Shown piece after piece: positions 9,559-18,957 of a stretch of DNA of 64,000 nucleotides. Both the position numbers and the translations under genes were made by a program. Position 1 is the stretch's first letter, and each line of letters begins with the position of its first letter. The DNA comes from Cryptomeria japonica (taxonomy: Eukaryota; Streptophyta; Pinopsida; Cupressales; Cupressaceae), in the NCBI RefSeq assembly GCF_030272615.1, contig NC_081415.1, positions 230,106,803 through 230,170,802 of the forward strand, given 5' to 3'. The notes beneath the pieces are model-generated. The model saw only the letters and a program-made list of their open reading frames with translations, was not told where the DNA came from and searched no databases.

Positions 9559-11410
9559 GTGACGGTATCACACATCACCCCATTGCAAATGGGGACCCCC
9601 ACTTTTTTCTTTCTGTCTTGGGTGTTTTAAGTCTAGTTTGGAGGCAATTTTAACCTCTTGCTTATGAGGAGGATAGATCTTCTCAACCCAATATGATGTA
9701 GTCCTAAGTCAAATGGGTAAGATCAAGTCAGGAATTCATTGTTTCAAGTCTGGATTCCTTGATTGGGTGATGAAATTAGGATTGAAAGATCAAGATCAAG
9801 TGATGAAATTGTCAAAGTTGTTAGAAAGTTGTCAATATTGCAAAAAGTTGTCAAAATTGTCAAGTACAACAAATGTTGTCCAGAATGTTGACAAGAATGT
9901 TGTTAGGAGATTGATGATTGAAATGACGAGTGTGAACATTTGGAAAATGATGTTGGGTGTGGAAAATAATGGGAATTCAATATCTAGGAAAGGAAGATTC
10001 CTCGTCAAGGTAGGATTTTCCAACCTTGACTATTTTGTCTAATTTCCTTGACAATAGTGCAAACACACCTCACAATTTCCTCTCTTTAGGGAAAATCCAA
10101 TCCATTTTTCTTGAGTGGCATTCAATAGCCTTCAAAATTTCCTATGCAAGGTGAATTAGTGCCCTCAATTGTTCCTTCATAAAGAGCAAGGTACCAAAAT
10201 TTCTTGCCTTAGGAGCAAATGCACTCCACCTCATTCCTCCTCCCCTACATTTTTTCGCCCAAGGTTTGCAATATTGATTTAAGTTAATGATTGGAGGAGG
10301 GCAGAATTCTCTCATTTCCTTGCGAAAGCACTCAAATTCAAGTATGATTTCCTCTTCACATCTCACATGCCCCTAGGTTAGTCCTTGAGGGTATAGGATT
10401 TGCCCCCAACACTTGATGATTGTCCTCGAGACACAAGGATTTGCACCCTATGCTAGTTCCTTGTCCTTTTAGGGTCCCTAAGTGCACTCAACCTGATTTG
10501 TCCCTGCCACGTAGGATTTCCACCTTGGAATCAATCCTTCCATGCTTCAAAATCCAATTCAATGCATGTGTTCTTGTCCCTTGCACCCTTTCATTCGCGC
10601 CCTTGCACTTCAACCTTGTCCTTGAGCATGTGGAAATAGTGCCCAACATTTAGATGCATTCCTTTTCCTTGGATGCCTTGTATTTGCGCCCTTTGTTAAT
10701 TGTCCTTGACCACATAGGAATCCTGCCCTTTCTTTGTTGCTTTGTCCATGGACCACCTTAAAATGCGCTCTTATCAATCCTCAGGTGAGGTGAAATTTCG
10801 CTTAGGTCGAGTCCTTCACCATCTTGCAAATAGTCCTTGTCCATGGATTCATCTCCACAATCCCGCCCTTGGTGTAGTCCTTGGAGTCATCCTTAATGCA
10901 TCCAGTGAAAATCAGATCAAAAAACATGAGATTAAACCTGCAAAATCAGATGAAAATCAAACCAATAAGGATGAAAGTCAAGTGCAGACCTATAATCAAA
11001 CCAGATCTAGAAGAAAATCAGTCCTATAGGCATCTCAAAAGACTTGTTCAGACCTTGGAAATCAAACCTGAAAAAGAGAAGACCTAATTTGCAAAGTAGG
11101 GCTAAAACTTGCTCATATTAGTTCCCTTAACACCTTGATTTTGCGCCTTTCATTCATCCTTCATACCTTCAAAATCCCACCTAAGCAGGCATAAGTGCAG
11201 AGCAGAGTAGATATTGTTGCAAGTTCGAATTGTGTGGTGTTGAGGATCACTGCAGGAGCTCTTATTTATACCAACTAAAAGGTGCATCAATATGCCAACC
11301 AACTAGAAGAAATGAAAAAATATCCTTTCTTAAAATACAATCATGTAAGGGAATGCGTTAGGACAACTTGTATTAGTCCTTGTAAGGTTTGAAATCCCGC
11401 CATTACATTG
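9559..11410 (+). repeat. LTR-E segment 1
   Basis: Continues LTR-E after T1: GTGACGGTATCACACATCAC, then CATTGCAAATGGGGACCC as in LTR B. The rest has recurring phrases like GTCCTTG and GCCCTT but no coding frame. It ends at the CATTG duplicated by element A (11406-11410). The 109-aa frame at 9713-10042 has no recognisable feature. Confidence 0.65.
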
Positions 11411-11980
11411 TGTTGTGACCATTTCACACATCGCCCCATTAGAATGGGGACCCCCTTTTTTTTGCTTTAGGTTTTGCTTTCCTTTTGCTTGTTTTTCTCT
11501 CTGCTTTCTAGGTTTTTTTGAGTGAGTGAGTGGTTTGCCTGGGCTGGCTAGATTAGGGTTAATCTTGGAAGCTCGTTTTAGGGTTTCTTTCAAGCTGAGT
11601 CTAGCCTAATTTTGGGGAGTTGTTAGCCGTTTGCCTGAAACCTCAAGTTTACCAGAATGAAGCATGCCTTTTCAGGAGAGTCAAGTTGGTTAGATCAAGG
11701 GACAGGGTGAATAGATCTCATGTCAGGTTAGGTCTAGTTTGAGGGTTTTCTTGTCGGAGTCATGTTTGTTTCCCGGTCTGAGTCAGTTGAGTAGAGTCAG
11801 TAATCAAAGGAAGGTCGAAATGGTGAATGATAAACGAATGCACCTGATGATGACTGGAGGCGTTTTAGAAGGGTATGACCAAAATTGTTGACTTTTGAGA
11901 CATGATGGAGAAAGTTGTCATCTTTTGCATTAAATGAGAGTTTGAAGCTTTGATGTGATGAAAGCCAGTCAAGGACAAGA

Positions 11981-14090
11981 TTTTCGCTCCTGACCCTTCC
12001 AAAGGGTCCAAAGCGAAATCTCTCCTTCTTGGCTTCTCTTGGCCTTGAAAACCTAGTAAAACCCTGCCTGGACCCAGTTGAGTGATAGATTTGTCCTGAT
12101 TATGAAGCAAGGGAGTTAGTTCGATCAAGTTTGATGGAAAATGAAGTGAACCAAGGTAAGATCTGGCCTGAGATGCCAATTTCGCTCCTGACCCTTCCAA
12201 AGGGTCTAGAGAGAAATTTTGAAAAGCTCTCATTTTTGCCTAGTGAAAAGCAGGATTTTGATGGGGATGCGTGAAGGAAGGTCTTTGATTACCTCTCAAG
12301 GAGATTTGGAGTTCAAAGTGTCCAGAATCAAGCCTAAAATAGGATAATCGCTCCTGACCCTTCCAAAGGGTCTAGAGTGAATTTCATCCTAAACCCTATT
12401 TCCTGCCTTGGATAGACTTGCAACCTTGTTCCCAGCTTGGAAAATGATCTAACTTTGCCTTGTGAGGTGGTCTGAAACTTCAAGACTGAGCAATTTGGCC
12501 TGGAATGGAGATTTTCGCTCCTGACCCTTCCAAAGGGTCCAGAGCGAAAATCTTATCAGAGCTTATTTCTTTCTAACTTTGGCCAACTTTTGATGTGCAG
12601 GGTATCTTGGAGGAAGGATTGGACATTATTGTTACCTTTGAAGATTTGGAAGCATCAAAAATGAAGGACTTTGGACAAAATGGTGAATTTCACTCCTGAC
12701 CCTTCCAAAGGGTCCAGAGCGAAATTCCCAAAAGCTCTCATTATGCAGTGAAGAAGGTCAAGTTTTTGGCATGAATGAAACAAGAACAACTTGCTTTTGC
12801 CTCTTGAAGATGTTTTAACTTGGAAAAATGAAGGATTTTGCCCAAAAGGAGAATTTTCGCTCTTGACCCTTCCAGAGGGTCTAGGGCGAAAATTCCTCAA
12901 TCACCTATTTTTCTTGCAAAATCAAGTCAAGTTTTGGTTTTTATGGCTTGGATGAGAGAGGAGTAGTGTTTTCTCCCTTTGAGAGGTGAATTCAACTTGA
13001 AATGATGATGAAATATGCCTAAAATGAGAAATTCGCTCCTGACCCTTCCAAAGGGTCCAGAGCGAAAATTTCTATAGGAGGCATTTCTTGTCTTGTTTGG
13101 TCAAATTGAAGTGTCAAAGGCATGAAAAAGGGAAGAAAGAGCATGTTTAGAAGTCATGAAAATGAAGGATTCTAGCCAGGAAAGGAAATTTCGCTCCTGA
13201 CCCTTCCAAAGGGTCCAGAGCGAAATTCCTTATAAACCTATTTTTTAGCCTTTCTTGGACATGAAATCCTATTCCTAGCATGATAAAACATGAAATACCA
13301 CTTAGCAAAGAAGTTTCAAGGTAAAAAATGAAGATTTTTGGTCAAGATTGAGAATTTCGCTCCTGACCCTTCCAAAGGGTCAAGAGCGAATTTTCTCAAA
13401 ATCACTCTTTGCTATCAAGTTTTGCTAAGTCAAGTGTGGAATAAGGTGAAATATAGAAGGAATTGCCCCTGGGAATGACTTGAAGTGCTAAGAAATCATT
13501 AAAAGGTGAAGGAATTGAGCCAAATAGTGAATTTCGCTCCTGACCCTTCCAAAGGGTCCAGAGCGAAATTCCTAAAAACACCTATTTTCCTTGCAAGGTC
13601 AAGACAACTTTTTGGTTTTTATGGCTTGAATGGGTGTGAGGAGGTGTGTTTTTGCCTTTTGAAGATGATTGAGGTTGAAAAGGTGAAAGAATTGAGCCTA
13701 AGAGAGATTTTCGCTCCTAACCCTTCCAAAGGGTCCAGAGCAAAATTTCCAAATTCTCCCTTTTTCTTGCAAATTTAAGACAAGATTTTGCTTTTTATGA
13801 CTTGGAGAGGAGTGAGGCAAGATGTTTTATGCCTTGGAAGTGATTTGAAGATGAAACGATTTGAAAATTGCCCTAAAGCCTAATTTTCGCTCCTAACCCT
13901 TCCAAAGGGTCCGGGGCGAAAATCCTAAAACCAACATGTTCCTTTCAAGTTTGTAATAAGACAAGACTAGACCAAGGTAGAAAAAGCCCTTGAGACCACC
14001 TTTGAGTGGATGTTTGTTTCAAAAAATGATGATTCTAAGTCAGAGAAGGATTTTTGCTCTTGACCCTTCCAAAGGGTCTAGGGCGAAATC
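11981..14090 (+). repeat. Array of 13 palindromes in LTR A
   Basis: Thirteen copies of a palindrome of about 38 bp begin near 11984, 12181, 12349, 12514, 12687, 12855, 13032, 13190, 13355, 13532, 13709, 13884 and 14053. Outer arms are ATTTCGCT/AGCGAAAT, then CTG/CAG, then ACCCTT/AAGGGT around a 2-3 nt loop. The cores are nearly invariant while the 125-140 bp between them are highly diverged but alignable in places (for example the TTTTTATGGCTTG-like phrase). Spacing is mostly 158-177 bp. Confidence 0.95.
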
Positions 14091-14589
14091 ATCAAAAATC
14101 CTATCATTCAACCTTGCTAGAGTGAGTCAAGGGTAAATTGCAAGATTGTGAAGACAAGAGCATGAGAATTTACAAATCTAAGTTGTGAAAATTTCAATTT
14201 ATGAAATGAACAAGCCTCGAAGTGGTTTAGACCTTCATCATCTTGAATATTTCAATGCCCAAGGGAGGAAGGAAATTTCATTAAGCCTCAATCAAACCTC
14301 AATATCCCTCAATTTTCTCTAAATTTGCCAAAATTAAGACATTTGGGGAAGCTAGATCAAATTCGCATGAATTAAGGCCTTTACCATTTAATTAATTAAT
14401 TTTTAAGCCTTAATATAAATATAAAATCCACCTTGGAAGCCTTGAAATTAATTTTAAAATTTTAAAAATGAAGGGGAGCGCTCAAAATCCATTTCTTTGC
14501 TTTTATAAGCAAGTCGGCCTCCTTCTAAAGGGGATTTTATTTGTTTTATTGCTAAAAACTTAGGTCGGCTTCATGGTTAATTAGGGTGA

Positions 14590-14604
14590 GCGCCCTATAT
14601 AAGA
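14590..14604 (+). promoter_or_regulatory. Upstream TATA box (P1) of LTR A
   Basis: GAGCGCCCTATATAAGAGAGG context. The equivalent sites are GAGCGCCTATAAAGGGAGG in LTR B (41818) and GAGCGCTCTATATATTTG in LTR C (56921). All are followed by a conserved TTCAAATCATYATT-like stretch and the intron-like segment. Confidence 0.6.
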
Positions 14605-14897
14605 GAGGAGTGTTGTAGCATTTCCAAATCATTCATTCATTATTCTTCTCATGCAAATTTCAAGAGCAGATTGAAGGAGCGAATTATACTAGATTGGAGG
14701 CGAATTTCTTGCTAAATTGGAGGCTAATTTCCAGAATTTGCTAAGTGGTTGGAGGCTAGTGGAAGGCGAACTTCTTTTGAAGGTTAATTGAGACATAATT
14801 CATCCAAAGGGAGATCAAAATTCAATCCTTATCCAACAAAATCTGATCTTCTTTCTTCCATTTTCCAAGGTTCATAGTTAAGCTTTCAAAGAAGGAG

Positions 14898-15121
14898 GTA
14901 TGAAGAATCATTTTTTTGAAGTTCTTATTCAAGACTTATTTTGATTTCATAGTAATCTTTTTAAATTTAAGTCTTGTAAAATCTAATTTTCATTCATAAT
15001 TAATTTGAGAATTTATAATTCTTGATTTATCATGTCATTTTCAAATTAATGTTTTTGAAAGGTCTTAGATCCTATATTTTAAGATATTATACTCAAAGAC
15101 TAATTTTAAGTTTTGTTGTAG
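14898..15121 (+). other. Candidate intron in LTR A
   Basis: Starts AG|GTATGA and ends with GACTAATTTTAAG, then TTTTGTTGTAG|GCATCAAG. The donor, the ACTAAT branch-like motif and the acceptor are all conserved in LTRs B and C although the interior is diverged. Length 224 bp. Splicing is inferred, not shown. Confidence 0.55.
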
Positions 15122-15507
15122 GCATCAAGTGACGACCCCCAAAGCCAGAGGATCAACTACTTGGCAGACTCTCATCAAACAGGATCAAGCCAGGACAAGG
15201 ACGATCTCCTCCAATCCAGCATCATTGAGGACGACCTCCTTCAATCCAGTTTCATTAAGGACGACCTTCTCCATCTATCTTCTAGTCCAGCATTTGAAGG
15301 AAAGCATCACCAAATTGAGCATCAACCAAGTGTTAGACAAGGTGGCATCCCAGTCATCACTCCTCCAGTCGGGTTGGTCCACCTCAGCATGTTCAGATTC
15401 AATGTACCGGACTCATTAAAGAGGGCACAACCTTCGATGTACCTACCCCGGCTATCCATTGGTTGAATATTCCAGAGAAGACATGTGTCCAAATAATGCA
15501 ATTATTT

Positions 15508-15624
15508 CATTGGTCAAAATTAAGTTTGTTGTAACAAACCCTAATTAGGGCTTCATTGTAAAATCTTGGCCATTGATCTCGAATTGATCCAAGCCATTCA
15601 TTTTATTTGAGGATGCTATATATG
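15508..15624 (+). promoter_or_regulatory. Main promoter block (P2) of LTR A: CCAAT, double telo-box, TATA
   Basis: TTTCATTGGTCAA (inverted CCAAT), then AAACCCTAATTAGGGCTT at 15536-15553 (two telo-boxes facing each other, one base off in this copy), then GCTATATATGCCC at about 15615-15626. The same order and spacing occur in LTRs B, C and E. Confidence 0.7.
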
Positions 15625-16517
15625 CCCTCACTCATTTCATTTTAAGGGGTTAGAAAAGAGAGAGAGAGCTTAGAAAAAAAAAAGTTAGAAAGTTAGAGAG
15701 AAATTAGTCATTGTTTGTAGCAAGATTGAGTAGTGAAGAAAGAATTTTGAACAATTGTTGTCCATTTGGCTATGAGATCAATAAAATATTGAAGTTATGG
15801 TGTTTTATTGCAATACTTGTGGCTATCTTCATGATTGTTTATCTTCTTGAATCACTCTCAGTTGAAATAGCATTTAAATTTTAAGTTTGAAGCACGAAGT
15901 GTTGTGCCTGATCTTTGATAAGATTCACATTCCAAACCACTAGCTTCTTACTGATTGTGAGGACGCCTTGTGTGGTCAACTGGAAACATTGAGATTGATT
16001 AAGAATTCAATCATTATTGGAAGTATTGATATGTATCTCTATGATAGTATCTATATCCTCGATGATTTGAAAGTTATTGAATCCCCTTAGAAGATCACAT
16101 CAATTCCAATAGAGTTGTAATCTCTTGGCGATACTAAAATTGGTAGAATCTTATCAAGTCTAGTCTTCATTGAGTCATTCTTAGGATTAGTTCAAGTATT
16201 CCTTCCTTGAAACCCTTATCTTTTGACATTTTTTGAAATCTGTTAGTGTTAAGAAAATCCTGTTCCTTCATTTGGAAAGAGAGTAACACGAACAAGCTTT
16301 CTCTGAAAGTGTGTAAGGCCCCTTGAAGAAACAACCAACACAACAGCCACTGGTGCTTATCCACACGTAGAGATCCTACAAAAAGAACCTTGAAGTCATC
16401 CCGATTGATCTTTTCGCGACATCTTCAGCATTCGGAGACTTTATTCAAGAGAGGATAAGATACCTCTCGGTAATTTATTCTGTGTTTGGTTGTGTACAAA
16501 ATACACATCAACAGAAT

Positions 16518-16535
16518 TGGCGCTAGAAGGAGGGC
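16518..16535 (+). other. Element A primer-binding site
   Basis: TGGCGCTAGAAGGAGGGC begins 4 nt after the LTR end (spacer GAAT). It starts with TGG, the complement of a tRNA CCA end. I cannot name the tRNA with confidence. Confidence 0.65.
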
Positions 16536-16630
16536 ACTTTCTTATACAAAAGTTTGATTATCAAAAGGAACAGTACTATCCAGAAAATTCAAATTTTTTT
16601 TTTTTTTTTTCAACATGAACATGTATCACG

Positions 16631-18950
16631 ATGGTGTTGCCACATGAAGGATTGAATGAGGTAGCGCAACCTAATTTGGAAATAGGCAACATTCAAGAGG
16701 ACATTATTTCAGGATTGAATGACCTAGCATGGAACTTAAGGAGAAGTGAAGCTGAATATACCAGAGTTAGAATTATCTTGGAACAAGAAGCAGACAGAGC
16801 TGAAGAACGCCAAAGAGCCGCCGCCAGAGAGCTCCGTAACCAAAGGAACCTGCAGTAATCTCCATAAAACAGATCTTCACGCTGGATCGTATTGGTTCTT
16901 TCTCGCCCGAAAAACACCAAAGAATATTGAGGTCTACACCAGGCACCAAAAATCTGACTGAACTTCAGTTCACTTCAAGGTCGAAGCGGGCCAAAAGAGA
17001 AGATACTCTAAGGGAATCTAAATCAAGATTAGAAGGCACTTCTAAGTCGTTACAAGCTCCATCTCTTCAAGAACAAGTACAAGCAGCAATTCACACAAGT
17101 ATCCAGGCAATTTCTCAACCAGCAAGCCAGGTCGGATCATCAAGTTTTCAATCAAGTTTCCAACCTTCGGGAAGCACGATGGCTCACAATGCTCCTCCTC
17201 CTCCTCCTGCTCATGTACTCAACGGCACTACATGGATGATCAATAATCCATCACCATTAGAATTTGCAATCTATCATGACATGCCAAAGAACCTGAGAAT
17301 TTCTGTCCCAAATTCAATGCCAGTGATTTCAATCGCACAGCGGAGGATCATATCAAAATGTTCGAAGATCTTCTTCGTAACAAGCGAGTTGAATATGGAG
17401 ATGTAGCATGTAGGCTCTTTCCCTACTCATTAGGAGAAGAAGCATACTTCTGGTTCATTCACTTACCAACAGGGTCAATCAAGACTTGGGATGCAATGAA
17501 GGATACATTTATTGCAAAGTTTGGTATCCCAACCACACCAGCTGAGCTGTATAGACAGTTTGTTGAGATTCGAAGAAGAGAACATGAGCCGATTACTTCT
17601 TTCAATAACAGGTTCCATTATGGAGCCTTAGATCATCTCACTGCCATGTTCGTAAGAACTTATCCTATCCCGAATGATCTAAACGCAGCATATGCAAAAG
17701 CTATTGAGGTTAGTAAGCACATGGGGTAGAATATTACTGGGCTGCTACTTCATATGGGACCTACTGCAGCACCGAACCAAATCCAAGCAGTTAGTCTAGC
17801 CTTGGCCAATCAGATCCCAGTCATGAATCCTATTCCGCAAGCAACATATCCTAATATGCAGCCGTCAAACTAGTTGGTGCTTCATCCTGGAGTTGCACTT
17901 TCACAAGCCCCACCAGCACAACCTGTGTACCTGCAAAATGCAACAAACTCTTCAAGAACACAGGAAGAAAAGGACGAAATGAAAGAATTGATTGAACAAG
18001 TCAAGAAGTTGTCAACTGAGGTAACTCATTTGAGGAATCAAAATAACCAACTTCAAAGCATGCAAAGGATCAACCAAGGCCAACAAGCTAATAATCATAA
18101 CTTCCAAGGAAATAATAATCAAGGTTTCAGAAACAACTATCAAGGAAACAACAATCAAGGCCTTCAAAGGAGAACATGGAATACAGCTCCTAATAATAGA
18201 AACGTGGTAACGCCATTAGACAACCCATCAAGTTCACAGAATCAAGAAAATCATCCTACCAATAAAGTATTTCTAGCAGAGGCGGCCTTATCCAGCTGGT
18301 GTAGACTCCACAATACAAACCAACATTCTGAGTTGCAGTGTCCTGAATTCAAAATTGCAGCTGACATATTCCAGCAGGAGATGCGTAGCAATGATCCACC
18401 TGAAAATCCTCCTACAACAGGATATGAAATGGTCCCGACTACCCGGTATGATCAAGCCATGATTGTGGAAAGCTACAAACATTTACCAAAAGGAGAAAAT
18501 AACCAAGCTCAAAATGGAAGATTTCCGCCAAAATTGGCTAATGGACCAATGGTACCTCCTAGTTCCCAGTTTCCACTTGCATCAGCAAATGAACCTGTTG
18601 AAGACTCAGAGTATTATTTCCCGCCTTTGAATAATAGCGTCCTAGTTGAAGGGATAAAAGAAGTATTCCACCAGTCCTCAGGAGGCGTAGGTCCAAGAGT
18701 ATACCAAAGAAATCAGAGAAATCAGGAACCTCTGACAACATCAATCCCTCCAAACAATTTCTCTACTCCTCCAGATCCAAAGGCTAGCAATAATCCGGAT
18801 TATCCACAAGATGCCTGAGAATATAGGCAAAGGAATGTTCCTCCTCCCCCAAGAGATGAAATGAGAAGGCTGGCTATGTTGGTGTTGGAAGAACTCAAGA
18901 AGGTTAAAATTAGCCTGCCGCTTTATGAGTTATTGAAGGTGTCGGATTAA
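16631..18950 (+). pseudogene. gag: Element A gag, broken
   Basis: The protein is spread over three registers. It has a charged N-terminus (16631-16858), a Ser/Gln-rich linker (from 16927), a Retrotrans_gag-type core near 17398-17560 (YSLGEEAYFWFIHLPTGSIK, TWDAMKDTFIAKFG) and an Asn/Gln-rich basic part around 18090-18200. An atypical knuckle, WCRLHNTNQHSELQC (CX2HX4HX4C), is at about 18297. Stops at 17727 and 17871 look like CAG-to-TAG changes and the one at 18816 like CGA-to-TGA, as expected from methylcytosine decay; frameshifts lie near 16860-16930, 17350-17400 and 18945. It reads directly into pol (PLYELLKVS...IKDAVINS), so gag-pol was probably one frame. Confidence 0.85.
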
Positions 18951-18957
18951 AGATGCT

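Larger units (their letters stand above)
11411..16513 (+). repeat. Element A 5' LTR, 5103 bp
   Basis: Runs from TGTTGTGACC to ACATCAACA, with the same ends as LTRs B, C and E. Order within it: CATTTCACACATCGCCCC start block, palindrome array (11981-14090), AT-rich stretch, upstream TATA (14594), intron-like segment (14898-15121), CCAAT/telo-box/TATA block (15508-15624) and the GTGTA..TACAC end hairpin. Very long for a plant LTR, though Athila and Tat elements can also be long. Confidence 0.9.

Noticed and set aside
11981-14090. CRISPR-like array of palindromic repeats
   Set aside because: The repeats lie inside a plant LTR, spacers are 125-140 bp and diverged copies of each other, and there are no cas genes.
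15536-15553. Interstitial telomere repeat
   Set aside because: Only one CCCTAA and one TTAGGG unit, in a conserved promoter position; better read as paired telo-boxes.
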